A stretch of 64,000 nt of DNA, taken from the NCBI RefSeq assembly GCF_003610295.1, contig NZ_RAPV01000001.1:4712001-4776000 (forward strand). The letters run 5' to 3'. Shown here in pieces: positions 37,538 to 48,963 of this stretch; within the stretch, counting starts at the first letter, position 1, and each line of letters starts with the position of its first letter. A model generated the notes under the pieces. The model searched no databases. It was not told where the DNA came from and was given only the letters and a program-made list of their open reading frames with translations. The DNA is from Paraburkholderia sp. BL23I1N1 (GTDB taxonomy: Bacteria > Pseudomonadota > Gammaproteobacteria > Burkholderiales > Burkholderiaceae). Both the position numbers and the translations under genes were made by a program.

Positions 37538-38511
37538 TGCTTGGCTACGGCGCTGTTGAGCGCGCTCAGCTTCGCATCGAGCGCGGCCAGTTGAGTCTTG
37601 CGGTCGTCGTCGGAAAGATGCGTGTCGCTCTCGATCTTCTGCTTCCGCTGGAACAGCGCGACCTGGCGAATCGGCAGCAACTGCGCGTCCGACGATGCCG
37701 CGAAACCGGCGTAACCCGTAATCTGCGCCATCACGGCTTTTTCATGCGGATCGGTCTTGCCGTAGTTCAGGAAGAAGTTGCGGATCTTGTCCTTGGTGGC
37801 TTGCGGCAAATCCTTGCGCCACACGAGCGGATCCGACGGAATCAGCGGCGAGGTCCACAGCACACGTACTTGCGCAAACTTGTCCGGATGCTGCTTCTTC
37901 AGCGTGTCGAGCATTTCGGTGTTGTTGGTCGCGATGTCGATCTTGTTGTTCACCACGGCCAGCAGATTCGCTTCGTGGCTTGACGGCAGCACGGCCTTGA
38001 ACGACGTGTTGACCGGCGTATTGTGCTGGGCGAACAGGTAATAGCCGGGGATCAGCGTGCCCGAGGTGGAGTTCGGATCGCCGAAACCGAGCGTGACGTC
38101 CTTCGTGTTCTTGAACACGTCGTCGAGCGTCTTGAAGCGGCTGTTCACGTTGGTGATCAGCACCGACTTGTAACCCGCTTCGCCATTCAGATACTGGACC
38201 TTGGCAAACACTTCGCCTTGCGAACGGTCCACCGCTTCGATCGCCGAGGCATTGCCGAAATAGCCGACCTGTACCTTGTTAAAGCGCATGCCTTCGATGA
38301 TGCCGGCGTAGTCGGTCGCGAAAAACGCTTTGACGTTCAGGCCGGTTTGCTTGTTCATGTCTTCGATCAGCGGCTCCCAGCGCTGTTTCAGCACGGAGGA
38401 GGAGTCGGTCGAGATGATGCCGAGGTTGATTTCTTCGGCTTGTGCAGTGGCAACGCAGGCGAAAGCAGCCGCGCCGACGGTCAGCGTGATCAGTGAACGC
38501 AGGAATTTCAT
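37534..38511 (-). CDS. phnD: phosphonate/phosphite/phosphate ABC transporter binding protein
   Basis: 325 aa with a signal peptide ending ATAQA. The PhnD fold is shown by [45 protein letters not shown] and the ligand loop [16 protein letters not shown]. It captures phosphonate in the periplasm. The C-terminal about 40 residues are a charged helix. Which phosphonate is unknown; no catabolic gene is adjacent. Confidence 0.9.
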   Translation of the reverse strand: MKFLRSLITLTVGAAAFACVATAQAEEINLGIISTDSSSVLKQRWEPLIEDMNKQTGLNVKAFFATDYAGIIEGMRFNKVQVGYFGNASAIEAVDRSQGEVFAKVQYLNGEAGYKSVLITNVNSRFKTLDDVFKNTKDVTLGFGDPNSTSGTLIPGYYLFAQHNTPVNTSFKAVLPSSHEANLLAVVNNKIDIATNNTEMLDTLKKQHPDKFAQVRVLWTSPLIPSDPLVWRKDLPQATKDKIRNFFLNYGKTDPHEKAVMAQITGYAGFAASSDAQLLPIRQVALFQRKQKIESDTHLSDDDRKTQLAALDAKLSALNSAVAKQ

Positions 38512-38553
38512 CGCTTGAAGGTCCGGTTGAGTGAACAGAATGAGTGGGCGCGC

Positions 38554-39471
38554 TCAGTTCGAGTGCGCCGGATTGAGGGCGAACGCATAGCGTGTCGAGG
38601 TAGGCTCGGCGTCTTGCGCCGGGGCGCCGGTATCGCCGCTGTTGGCGTTGTTGTCCGCCTGATTGGGCATGCTATCGGCGCTGGCCTCGTCGAGCAGTTC
38701 GCGGGCGTCGTCGCCGTAGAGCTTCTTGAGCAGGGCAGGGCTCAGTGCGGCGGAGGGGCCGTCGTAGACCACCTTGCCGTGCCGCAGTGCAACGGTGCGC
38801 GGGCAATACTGCATGGCGATGTCGACCTGATGCAGCGACACCAGCACCGTCAGTTGATGATCGAGGTTGAGCGTGCGCAGCATCTCCATCACGCGGCGCG
38901 ACGATTCGGGGTCGAGCGAGGCGATCGGTTCGTCGGCGAGCACGATGCGCGCGCGCTGCACCAGCGCGCGCGCCAAGGCCGCGCGTTGCTGCTGGCCGCC
39001 GGAGAGATTGGCGGCGCGTTCGCGCGCATGGTCGCCGATGCCGACTTCATTGAGCGCGGCCATCGACAACGACCGCTCCGCGCCCGGAAAACGCCCGGTG
39101 AGGCGGCGCCACAAAGGCAGCCGTGCAAGCGCGCCGATCAGCACGTTGGTCTCCACGGAAAGCCGGTTCACCAGATTGAATTGCTGGAACACGAAACCGA
39201 TATCGCGGCGAATGCTGCGCACTTCCCGTACGATGCGGCCGTTCTGCTGGATCGGCCGGCCGAGAATCGCGATCTGCGACGGCTGCGCATCCGAAGCCGT
39301 GAAGCCCGCGATGTGCCGCAGCAGCGTCGACTTGCCCGAGCCCGAGGCGCCGATCAAGGCAACCATTTCGCCCGGCTCGATCCGCAGATCGATTTCGTCC
39401 AGCGCCTTGCGGCCGTTGCTGAACGTCTTGCTCAACCGTTCGATACGGATTGCTTCCCGAATTGCTTCCAT
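38554..39471 (-). CDS. phnC: phosphonate ABC transporter ATP-binding protein
   Basis: 305 aa from the ATG at 39471 (AAGGGG five bases upstream); the longer start at 39519 is rejected. Walker [11 protein letters not shown], signature [15 protein letters not shown], Walker [14 protein letters not shown] and the H-loop SLHQVDIA are intact. The C-terminal 50 residues are a polar extension not needed for the fold. First gene of phnC-phnD-phnE. Confidence 0.92.
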   Translation of the reverse strand: MEAIREAIRIERLSKTFSNGRKALDEIDLRIEPGEMVALIGASGSGKSTLLRHIAGFTASDAQPSQIAILGRPIQQNGRIVREVRSIRRDIGFVFQQFNLVNRLSVETNVLIGALARLPLWRRLTGRFPGAERSLSMAALNEVGIGDHARERAANLSGGQQQRAALARALVQRARIVLADEPIASLDPESSRRVMEMLRTLNLDHQLTVLVSLHQVDIAMQYCPRTVALRHGKVVYDGPSAALSPALLKKLYGDDARELLDEASADSMPNQADNNANSGDTGAPAQDAEPTSTRYAFALNPAHSN

Positions 39472-39638
39472 AAGTACCCCTTCATGCATCCGGCCATTGC
39501 CGGTATGTGTGGGGCTCATTCTAGGAAGCGTCTGTGACGGTTGAGTGAAGGCATCGCAACGTCTAGACGACTATATCTTCATGTGTCTTTTTTGCGTCGC
39601 CGGAAAGGCAGGAAAAAGTCACTTTCCCGAATAAAAAA

Positions 39639-39654
39639 TGTCACCCGTATGACA
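39639..39654. promoter_or_regulatory. palindrome TGTCA-N6-TGACA upstream of phnC and the M14 gene
   Basis: The perfect half-sites TGTCA and TGACA flank six bases in the 291-bp divergent region. It could be a dimeric-regulator operator for either gene. It does not show the direct-repeat layout of a Pho box. Confidence 0.35.
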
Positions 39655-39762
39655 CGATTTGCATTGGATCGGCCTGGCTGCGCATGATCGCCCGTTGCCA
39701 GGCTATATTGCGTCATTCGGTGTGCCGTCCCCAATAACCTTGCAGTTCCATTCGATGTCGTC

Positions 39763-40797
39763 ATGCAGCCTTTGAGCTTTCTCCCCGACAGTTTTGCGGA
39801 GTACGAAGATCTCAAGACGATCCTCGAGCAGGGCAGTGCCAGTTTCGAGATTCGCACGGTCTGCGAGACGACGGTGCGCGGCCGGCAATTCGCCGTGCAC
39901 ACCGCGAGTATCGGTTCGACCGATCGACTTGCACCGGCCATTGGATTTTTTGGCGGCATTCACGGGCTCGAGCGGATCGGTTCGCAACTCGTGCTCGATT
40001 ACATGCGCGCGCTGCTCGCCCGGCTGGAATGGGACGAACTGCTGGTGCGGCAATTGCAGTCGATTCGTCTGATCTTTATGCCGATCGTCAATCCTGGCGG
40101 CATGTGGGCCGCCACGCGCGCCAATCCCAACGGCGTCGATCTGATGCGCAACGCGCCGCAGAATGCCGACGAACGCGTGCCGCTGCTTGCCGGTGGCCAG
40201 CGGGTGGGCGCATGGCTGCCCTGGTATCGCGGCAAGCAAGGCGATCCCATGGAGCCGGAGGCGGCGGCGCTCTTGCGGGTAGTCGAAACCGAATTGGCTG
40301 CGCGGCCCCTGAGCATTGCGCTCGACTGCCACTCGGGTTACGGCTGGCGGGATAGCATCTGGTTTCCCTACGCGCGCACGCGCAAGCCGATGCAGCATCT
40401 GCCGGAAATGTACGTGCTGAAAACCATGTTCGAGCGCGCGCATCCACATCATGGCTACGCGTTCGAACCGCAGAGCCATCAATATCTGTTGCACGGCGAT
40501 CTGTGGGACTTTGCGTACGACCGTACGCCCGCGCCGAACGTCTTCCTGCCGATGACGCTCGAACTCGGTTCGTGGCTGTGGATCAAGAAGAACCCGCGCC
40601 AACTGTTTTCGCGTCAGGGCATGTTCAATCCGGTGAAGGCGCATCGCACCGCGCGCGTGCTGCGGCGTCATGCGAATCTGCTCGATTTCCTCGCACGCGC
40701 GGCGTTCTCGTCGCAACGCTGGTTGCCGCAGGGTCATCGTCGCGAGCAATTGCTGCAAAGCGCGATCGACCATTGGACCCAACCGGAAGCGTTATGA
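39763..40797 (+). CDS. M14-family zinc carboxypeptidase-like protein
   Basis: 344 aa, no signal peptide. Zinc-ligand motif GGIHGLERIGSQ (HxxE), substrate residues in NPNGVDLMRN, third zinc ligand in ALDCHSGYG and a likely catalytic Glu in LELGSWLW. It resembles the M14/DUF2817 group that acts on small peptides or amide-linked substrates in the cytoplasm. The next gene overlaps by ATGA, suggesting a two-gene operon. Confidence 0.8.
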   Translation: MQPLSFLPDSFAEYEDLKTILEQGSASFEIRTVCETTVRGRQFAVHTASIGSTDRLAPAIGFFGGIHGLERIGSQLVLDYMRALLARLEWDELLVRQLQSIRLIFMPIVNPGGMWAATRANPNGVDLMRNAPQNADERVPLLAGGQRVGAWLPWYRGKQGDPMEPEAAALLRVVETELAARPLSIALDCHSGYGWRDSIWFPYARTRKPMQHLPEMYVLKTMFERAHPHHGYAFEPQSHQYLLHGDLWDFAYDRTPAPNVFLPMTLELGSWLWIKKNPRQLFSRQGMFNPVKAHRTARVLRRHANLLDFLARAAFSSQRWLPQGHRREQLLQSAIDHWTQPEAL

Positions 40798-41570
40798 GCA
40801 CGTGGATTCTGTTGCGTGGACTGACGCGCGAAACACGCCACTGGGGTCGCTTGCCCGACTTGCTGCGCGAGGCGACCGGCACGGAACGCCTGTTGCTGCT
40901 CGATCTGCCTGGCAACGGCGAGTTCGCTCACTTGCGCGCGCCGGCCGCAGTCGAGGATATGGTGGGCTTCGTGCGGATTGCTGCGCTGCAAACCGGAGCA
41001 ACGGGTCCCTATCGCGTGCTGGCGATGTCGCTGGGCGGCATGGTGGCGACCGACTGGGCGCAGCGGCATCCCGGCGAGATCGAGCGGCTCGTGCTGATCA
41101 ATACCAGCATGCGGCCCTTCAGCCGTATGCATGAGCGCTTGCGTCCATCCGCATGGCCGGGCCTATTGGGTGTCGCGGCACACTGGCGCGACGCGCCGCG
41201 TGCGGAAAGCGGCATTCATCGGCTTACGTGCAATAACGTCAGCGCGTTGGGCGCAGATATCGAGGCATGGAGCGAGATTCGCCAGAGCGCGCCGGTGAGC
41301 CGAGGCAATGCGTTACGGCAGCTGTGGGCCGCCGCGCGCTTTAGCGCGGCTGCAACGAAACCGCCTTGCCCGTTGCTTGTTCTTTCTTCGCACGCCGACA
41401 AGCTGGTCAATCCGGTGTGTTCGGCAAAGCTCGCGATGGCGTGGGGCGCAGCGCATCGCGAGCATCAATGGGCCGGTCACGACCTGCCGCACGACGACCC
41501 GGCGTGGACCAGCGAACAGGTTCAAGCATGGCTGAGTCAAGCGGCTGGCGAATCGAAGGCCGCGTTTTAA
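40794..41570 (+). CDS. alpha/beta hydrolase coupled to the M14 gene
   Basis: 258 aa from the ATG at 40794, overlapping the previous stop. Core: WILLRGLTRETRHWG (oxyanion region), the nucleophile in AMSLGGM, an Asp in SSHADKLV and a His in WAGHDLPHDDP. The usual HG oxyanion motif is RGL. Substrate unknown; coupling with a carboxypeptidase suggests a shared small-molecule or peptide-conjugate pathway (inference). Confidence 0.8.
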   Translation: MSTWILLRGLTRETRHWGRLPDLLREATGTERLLLLDLPGNGEFAHLRAPAAVEDMVGFVRIAALQTGATGPYRVLAMSLGGMVATDWAQRHPGEIERLVLINTSMRPFSRMHERLRPSAWPGLLGVAAHWRDAPRAESGIHRLTCNNVSALGADIEAWSEIRQSAPVSRGNALRQLWAAARFSAAATKPPCPLLVLSSHADKLVNPVCSAKLAMAWGAAHREHQWAGHDLPHDDPAWTSEQVQAWLSQAAGESKAAF

Positions 41571-41715
41571 ACAGCGGCCTTATGCTCGCTGGCAACGGGT
41601 ATAACCTAAGTGAGCTCGCGCATCGTTTTTCGGGTGGCAGGTGCATAATCCCCGTTCAGACGATGCATGCGAATCAAGCGATACTCGCTATTGCCGCCCG
41701 CCAGGGGAGTTGATC

Positions 41716-44700
41716 ATGCAAGCAAAGAATGAAGAAGCCGTCACGCACCTGCTGAACGATGTCTTCGAATTTGCGCGTGGGCGCTTGCCCGAGCCGACCT
41801 TCACAGTCGTCGAGCCTTTCCTGCGGCACTACTACGATTTCGTCGACGCCGACGATCTGCAGAGCCGCGCGATCGCCGATCTTTACGGCGCGGCGCTCGC
41901 GCACTGGCAAACCGCGCAGCGCTTCGTACCAGGCAGCGAACGGCTGCGCGTCTACAACCCGATACTCGAACAGCATGGCTGGCATTCCGATCACACGGTG
42001 ATCGAGATCGTCAACGACGACATGCCGTTTCTGGTCGATTCAGTATCGATGGCGGTCAACCGCCTCGGGCTTGCGCTGCATTCGGTCGTGCACCCGGTGT
42101 TTCGGATCTGGCGCGGGCCGGATGGCAGCATCGTGCGAGTCGGTCAGGGCGCTGAAGATTCCACCGATACGCGCTCGCAGCTTGCCTCGTTCATTCACTT
42201 CGAAGTCGACCGTTGCGGCGACGCAGCGAAGCTCGACGCCTTGCGTGACGAGATCGCCAAAGTGCTGCGCGACGTGCGCGCGGCGGTGGAAGACTGGCCG
42301 AAGATCGTTGAACTCGCGCGCACCACCGTCAAAGGCATGAAGGCCGGTGAGGCGGGGCCCGAAGGTGTCGAGGCTCGAGCATTCCTCGAATGGATGGTGG
42401 CCGATCACTTCACGTTTCTTGGCCAGTGCGACTATGAATTGGTGCAGCACGATATCGGCTTTGGCTTGCGCCCGGTACCGGGCTCTGGACTCGGCATCCT
42501 GCGTGACGCGATGCGTCCCGCAGGCGCGCCCGAAGTCACACCGCTGTCACCGGCGGCCGCCGACATTATCTCCGGCTCGTGGCCCATTTTCCTGACCAAG
42601 GCCAACTCGCGCGCGACGGTGCATCGGCCGGGCTATCTGGATTACGTCGGCATCAAGCTGACCGGTGCGGATGGCAAGGTCAGCGGCGAACGGCGTTTTT
42701 ATCGGCCTGTATACGTCTACCGCGTACCTGGTTTCGACTTCGGAAATTCCGATCGTGCGGCGCAAATGCGCGAACATCGTGCGGCGGGCCGGTTTCCTGC
42801 CGAAGGGCCACCTGGCCAAATCGCTGGTGACGGTACTCGAAACCTATCCGCGCGACGAACTCTTTCAGGCCGACGAAGACCAGCTCTACGATATCGCGCT
42901 GGGCGTGCTGCGATTGCAGGAGCATCAGCGCACGCGTCTATTCGTGCGGCGCGACCGTTTCGACCGCTTCGTGTCGTGTCTCGCGTTCGTGCCACGCGAC
43001 AAGTACAACACCGATCTGCGGCGACGCATTGCCAACCTGCTGACCGACGCATTCAACGGGGAAAGTGTCGAGTTCACGCCACTGTTGTCGGAGTCGGCCA
43101 TCGCGCGCATTCACTTCGTCGTGCGTGCGAAACCGGGTGGCATGCCCAACGTCGATACGCGCGAACTCGAAGCGCGGCTCGTGCAGGTCACGCGCCGCTG
43201 GCAGGACGATCTCGCCGATGCCTTGCTCGACGCATTCGGCGAAGAGCAGGGCAACCGTCTCCTGCAACACTATGCGGATTCGTTTCCCCCCGGCTATCGC
43301 GACGACTATCCGGCTCGCACCGCGGTGCGGGATATTGAGTTGATTGAGCGCGTGCAGGGCAGCGAGCGGCTCGCCATGAACCTGTACCGCCCGATCGAAG
43401 CCGGGCCGCGCGCGTTTCGCTTCAAGGTTTATCGTGCGGGCTTGCCGATTGCGTTGTCGCGCAGCTTGCCGATGCTCGAACATCTCGGCGTGCGTGTCGA
43501 TGAAGAGCGGCCTTATCTGATCGAAGCGATCGACGCCACGCCGGCCTGGATTCACGACTTCGGCCTCGAACTCGCGGACGATGCGGAATTCGATATCGAA
43601 CGCGTAAAGAATCTCTTCGAAGATGCATTCGAACAGGTGTGGACTGGCGGAATCGAAAGCGACGATTTCAACCGCCTCGTGTTGCGCGCGCAACTGAGCG
43701 CGCGCGAGGTGACGATTCTGCGCGCGTATGCCAAGTACCTGCGGCAAGTGGGTTCGACCTTCAGCGACGCCTATATCGAACGCGCGGTCACCGGCAATCC
43801 GGCGATTGCCCGCATGCTGGTGGAGTTGTTCGTGGCGCGCTTCGATCCGGTGTTGTGCGATACGCGTGAGGCGCGCGTCGACGGCTTGTTGAAGACGATC
43901 GACGGCGCGCTCGATCAGGTGCCGAATCTCGACGAGGACCGGATACTCCGGCAATTCCTCGGTGTTATCAAGGCGACGCAGCGCACGAACTACTATCGCT
44001 TCGATGCCGACGGCCATCCCAAGCGGTATCTGTCGTTCAAGTTCAACCCCGCGCAAGTACCCGGTTTGCCCGAACCGAAACCGATGTTCGAAATCTGGGT
44101 GTACTCGCCGCGTGTGGAAGGCGTGCATTTGCGCGGCGGCCGTGTCGCGCGCGGCGGGCTGCGCTGGTCGGACCGGCGTGAGGACTTCCGCACGGAAGTG
44201 CTCGGATTAATGAAAGCGCAGATGGTGAAGAACGTGGTGATCGTGCCGGTCGGCTCCAAAGGCGGTTTCGTCGTGAAGAATCCGCCGCCGCAGACGGAGC
44301 GCGACGCGTGGATGCGCGAAGGCATTGCGTGCTATCAGACGTTCCTGCGCGGCCTGCTCGATTTGACCGACAACCTCGCGGGTACGACGGTGGTGCCGCC
44401 GCCCGATGTGGTGCGGCACGACCCCGACGATCCGTATCTGGTGGTCGCCGCCGACAAGGGCACCGCCACCTTCTCCGACTACGCGAACGCGATTTCCCAG
44501 GAATATGGTTTCTGGCTCGACGACGCCTTTGCGTCGGGCGGTTCCGTCGGTTATGACCATAAAAAAATGGCGATCACGGCGCGCGGCGCGTGGGAGTCGG
44601 TCAAGCGGCACTTCCGGGAAATGGGCGTCGATACGCAGACGACCGATTTCACCGTGGTTGGCGTCGGCGATATGTCGGGCGATGTGTTCGGCAATGGTAT

Positions 44701-46558
44701 GTTGTTGTCGCCGCATATCAAACTGGTGGCCGCGTTCGATCACCGGCATATCTTCCTCGATCCGAATCCCGATCCGGCGGTCAGCCTTGCCGAACGGGGG
44801 CGCCTGTTCGTTCTGGACCGGTCGAGCTGGGCCGACTACGATCCGTCGTTGATCTCGGCCGGTGGCGGGGTGTTTCCACGCACGGCCAAGACGATTCCGT
44901 TGTCTCCGGCGGTGCAGTCGGTGCTTGGCATCAGCGCACCGGCGCTCGCACCCGCTGAATTGATGCGCGCGATTCTGCAGGCGCCCGTCGATCTGCTCTA
45001 CAACGGCGGTATCGGCACCTATGTGAAGGCGAGCCGCGAAACGCATCTGCAGGTTGGCGACCGCGCCAATGATGCGATCCGCGTCAATGGCGCCGATCTG
45101 CACTGCAAGGTCGTCGCGGAAGGCGGCAATCTCGGTCTCACGCAACTTGGGCGGATTGAATTCGCGCAGCGCGGCGGCCGCATCAATACCGATGCGATCG
45201 ACAACTCCGCTGGGGTCGATTGTTCGGATCACGAAGTCAACATCAAGATTCTGCTGGGTCTGGTTGTCTCCGACGGCGAAATGACCGAGAAACAGCGCAA
45301 TGCACTGCTCGCGGAAATGACCGACGAAGTCGGCCTGCTCGTCTTGCAGGACAACTATTACCAGACCCAGGCGCTCTCCATTGCAGGACGCTACGGCGTC
45401 GAATTGCTCGATGCCGAAGCGCGCCTGATGCGTTACCTCGAACGCGCGGGCCGCCTGAGCCGCGTGATCGAGTTCTTGCCGACCGATGAGGAAGTCGCTG
45501 AACGCCTCGCCGCGAAACAAGGGCTGACCACGCCCGAACGCGCGGTGCTGCTGGCCTATAGCAAGATGTGGCTGTACGACGCGCTGCTCGAATCGTCGAT
45601 GCCGGAAGACACGCTCGTTAGCGACATGCTGGTCGAATACTTTCCGAAGCCGTTGCGGCAGCGTTTTAGCGAACCGATGCAGCGTCACCCGTTGCGGCGC
45701 GAAATACTCGCCACGCATTTGACCAATGCGTTGGTGAATCGCGTGGGCTGCGAGTTCGTGCATCGCCTGATGGAAGAGACCGATGCGAAGCCCGGCGATA
45801 TCGTGCGGGCCTGCATCATGGCGCGCGACGTGTTCGATCTCGACGAGGTGTGGCGCAATATCGACGCACTGGATAACCGTGTCGCCGACGACGTGCAGGC
45901 ACGCATGTTCGTTGAAGTGGCGCGGCTAGTCGAACGTTCGGCGCTGTGGTTCCTGCGGCAGTTGCAATCGGGAGCGGTCAGCGACGGCGATGTTGCCGGA
46001 CTGCTCGCACGCTGCCGCGATGCGGCGCAACGCCTCGCGCCGCAATGGCCCGCGCTGCTGCCCGTCGCCGATCTCGACGCGCTGTCCGAGCGGCAACGCG
46101 TGCTCGTGGACGCGGGGGTCGATAGCGAGCTGGCGGTGCGTATCGCCAGCGGCGAAATCTCGGCGGCTTTGCTCGACATTGCCGAAGTGTCGTCGAGCGG
46201 TGGGCGCAGCCTCGAACTCGTGACGGGGGTCTACTTCGCGCTCGGAACGCTGCTGAACTACAGCTGGATCAGCGAGCGCGCGGCCGCACTGCCGGCGCCC
46301 ACGCACTGGGACATGCTGGCGCGCGCCACCGCGCTGGCGGAACTCGCACGCCTGAAACGCGCGCTGACGATGAGCGCGCTGGCCGACGCCGACGAGGCGT
46401 CGACGCCGGAGGGTCTGGTTCAGACATGGCGCGAGAAGCGCGCCGCGCAACTCGAGCGTTACGCGCGCCTGCTTGCCGATCTGCGGGCCACGGGTGGCGC
46501 GAGCTTGTCGATGCTGCTGGTGATCGTGCGAGAGATGGCTGCGCTCGAACGGGCATAG
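41716..46558 (+). pseudogene. large NAD-specific glutamate dehydrogenase, frameshifted by one extra T
   Basis: The ATG at 41716 follows GGGGAG. The first frame encodes the N-terminal regulatory/ACT-like part (FLVDSVSMAVNRLGLALHSVVHP) to GERRF. The second resumes IGLYTSTAY and runs to 46558 through the catalytic core (GGLRWSDRREDFRTEVLGLMKAQMVKN trimmed here to WSDRREDFRTEV; VGSKGGFVVK; GVGDMSGDVFGNG). Removing one T from the T5 run at 42696-42700 restores a single 1613-aa protein, the normal size of the 180-kDa class that oxidatively deaminates glutamate with NAD. The rest is intact, so sequencing error, recent mutation or +1 slippage are all possible. Confidence 0.9.
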
Positions 46559-46714
46559 CGCCAGGAGCCGCAAGCTAGGGCGGATGCGTTGCATACGTCA
46601 CGGAACCCGGCGCAAAACAGCGCCGGGGTTGGACGCATGCCGGCTGGCATGTCCATAATACGGACTCTTGCCAACCGAAAGCACTCTGCACACTCACGGA
46701 CCCCCGCCACGACG

Positions 46715-47620
46715 ATGAAAGAAGAATCGCCGAAAGCCATTTTCTATGCGCTTGCCGCCAACCTCGGCATTGCCGTCTGCAAGTTCGCTGCCGCCGCGTT
46801 TACCGGTTCCGGCTCGATGTTCGCCGAAGCCATTCATTCCACCGCCGACTGCGGCAATCAACTGCTGCTGCTTTTTGGCTTGCGTGAAGCGCGCAAGCCC
46901 GCGAGCCCGTTGCATCCCATGGGCAGCGGCCGCGAGATCAATTTCTATTCGCTGCTGGTGGCGTTGCTGCTGTTCTTTGTCGGCGGTGCGTTTTCGGTGT
47001 ACGAGGGCGTGCATCGTCTGTTTGCGCGCGAGCCTTTGCAGTATGCGTATGTGGCGCTCGTCGTACTCGGCGTTTCGGTGGTGCTCGAAGCGCTTTCTCT
47101 GTGGGGCGCGGTGAAGGAAATCCGCAAGACGCATCCCGACAAAAGCCTGTGGCGCTGGTTTCGCGAAACGCGCGAGTCCGAACTGCTGGTGGTGGCCGGC
47201 GAGGACATTGCCGCGTTGGCGGGTCTTGCGATCGCCTTCGTCGCCGTGCTGCTGACCATGGTGACGGGCAATCCCGTCTACGACGCGCTGGGTTCCATCG
47301 GCGTGGGTTTGTTGCTGATGGTGATTGCGTGGCTGGTGGCGCGCGAAGTGAAGTCGATGATCGTCGGCGAATCGGCGGGGCCGGAAGTGCGTCGCGCGAT
47401 CGAGGCGCATCTGCGCGCCCGCGCCGAGATTCGCAGCATCATCAACATGATTACGCTGCAGTGGGGCCGTCACGTGGTGGTGGCTGTGCAGGCCGAAATG
47501 ATCGACTACACGAGCGGGCGCGCGATGGTTGATGCGATCAACGTGATCGAAGCGGACCTGCAGGCGGCGTTTCCACAAGTGCGCTGGGTGTTTTTTGAAC
47601 CGGACGTGCCGCGGGTTTGA
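46715..47620 (+). CDS. cation diffusion facilitator (CDF) family transporter
   Basis: 301 aa from the ATG at 46715. Membrane helix 2 carries AEAIHSTADCGNQ, where the HxxxD pair binds metal; helix 5 carries GEDIAALAG. A second metal site reading HPMGSGREINFYS follows, and a C-terminal cytoplasmic domain begins VGESAGPEVRRAI. CDF proteins export Zn, Mn, Fe or Co with proton antiport. The metal is not evident; the HxxxD with ExxD-like pair is atypical of zinc-only members. Confidence 0.85.
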   Translation: MKEESPKAIFYALAANLGIAVCKFAAAAFTGSGSMFAEAIHSTADCGNQLLLLFGLREARKPASPLHPMGSGREINFYSLLVALLLFFVGGAFSVYEGVHRLFAREPLQYAYVALVVLGVSVVLEALSLWGAVKEIRKTHPDKSLWRWFRETRESELLVVAGEDIAALAGLAIAFVAVLLTMVTGNPVYDALGSIGVGLLLMVIAWLVAREVKSMIVGESAGPEVRRAIEAHLRARAEIRSIINMITLQWGRHVVVAVQAEMIDYTSGRAMVDAINVIEADLQAAFPQVRWVFFEPDVPRV

Positions 47621-47736
47621 TGCATTGTTTCGCTTGCGGTGTACGTCCGGTTCTTCTGCGGCGGGTGGATCCGGCTCAGGGTTCCACTCAGGCTCCTCCT
47701 TTTGCGCCCACTAGCCGGAAAATTGGAATTGGACGC

Positions 47737-48717
47737 TCATTTGAAGCCCGCCACCGCATGCGGTACATACAGTTCTTCAAGCTGACGGATTTCGTCCGCG
47801 CTCAGGTTCAACGACAATGCCGCGACCGCGTCGTCCAGGTGATCCAGTTTCGTTGCGCCGACGATGGGCGCGGCGACCGGCTTCTTCTGCAACACCCACG
47901 CTAGCGCGACTTGCGCGCGCGGCACGCCGCGTTCGCTGGCAATCTGGCTGACGCGCTCCACGATCCGGCGATCCGCGTCTTCGGTATGCGCGTATAGCGT
48001 GCGCCCGAATTCGTCGGTCTCCGAGCGTGCGCTTTCGGTGTTCCAGTCGCGCGTCAGGCGTCCGCGTGCCAGCGGGCTCCACGGAATCACGCCGATACCT
48101 TCGTTTTCGCACAGCGGCAGCATCTCGCGCTCTTCCTCGCGGTACAGCAGGTTCACGTAGTTCTGCATCGTCACGAAACGCGTCCAGCCATGGCGTTCTG
48201 CGACGTGTAACGCCTTGGCGAACTGCCACGCGTACATTGACGACGCACCGATATAGCGCGCCTTGCCTGCTTTCATGACGTCGTGCAGCGCCTCCATGGT
48301 TTCTTCGATCGGCGTGCCGTAGTCCCAGCGGTGGATCTGATACAGATCGACGTAATCCGTGCCGAGGCGTCTCAGGCTGTTGTCGATTTCCGCCATGATC
48401 GCCTTGCGCGACAGGCCCGCGCCGTTCGGGCCCGGATGCATGCGGCTATTCACCTTGGTAGCCAGCACGATCTCGTGGCGCTTCGCAAAGTCCTTCAGCG
48501 CGCGGCCGACGATTTCTTCGCTGGTGCCGTCCGAATAGACGTTGGCGGTGTCGAAGAAATTGATGCCGTGGTCGAGCGCCTGCTTGATAAAGGGGCGGGC
48601 CGCTTCATCGTCGAGCGACCAGGGGTGGGTGCCGCGAGCGGGCACGCCGTAGCTCATGCAGCCGAGACAAAGACGCGATACATCGAGGCCGGTGCGGCCG
48701 AGTTTCACATAATCCAT
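47737..48717 (-). CDS. aldo/keto reductase (YajO-like)
   Basis: 326 aa. Tetrad: Asp/Tyr in FFDTANVYS, Lys in VLATKVN and His in LYQIHRWD. The NADPH-binding region APIVGATKLDHLDDAV is at the C-terminus. CAGGAG precedes the start. Third aldo/keto reductase in the window and not close to the other two. Substrate unknown. Confidence 0.9.
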   Translation of the reverse strand: MDYVKLGRTGLDVSRLCLGCMSYGVPARGTHPWSLDDEAARPFIKQALDHGINFFDTANVYSDGTSEEIVGRALKDFAKRHEIVLATKVNSRMHPGPNGAGLSRKAIMAEIDNSLRRLGTDYVDLYQIHRWDYGTPIEETMEALHDVMKAGKARYIGASSMYAWQFAKALHVAERHGWTRFVTMQNYVNLLYREEEREMLPLCENEGIGVIPWSPLARGRLTRDWNTESARSETDEFGRTLYAHTEDADRRIVERVSQIASERGVPRAQVALAWVLQKKPVAAPIVGATKLDHLDDAVAALSLNLSADEIRQLEELYVPHAVAGFK

Positions 48718-48963
48718 CGTGGTGCTCCTGTGTTGAAGCGCACAAACGCGGTGCGTGCTGAGGGTCCTCCATTATAGGAACGTGCGCGTTGACGTGCAGT
48801 GGGACGGACAGGCCAACCGGACGTACGGATCGGCGGCGCTCAATCGCGGCGCATGAACTGCAGCAATAGTTAGTGGAAAATAATTTCTTCGCATCTATAC
48901 TTCTTTCGGCTTGAAAGCAGCCCCTCTCCCAATCTGCATCACAAGCAAAAAGGAAGGATCACG

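Noticed and set aside
39630..39665. Pho box upstream of phnC
   Set aside because: The TGTCA/TGACA copies are inverted, not the direct repeats of a PhoB site.
42690..42710. Programmed -1 frameshift in glutamate dehydrogenase
   Set aside because: The needed shift is +1 (or -2), no X-XXY-YYZ heptamer is in register, and the family is normally encoded in one frame; error or mutation is more likely, so I keep only slippage as a possibility.
44207..45763. 518-codon open frame on the minus strand opposite glutamate dehydrogenase
   Set aside because: Arg/His/Gln-rich shadow of a GC-rich coding strand with no domain; the plus strand encodes the conserved catalytic core.
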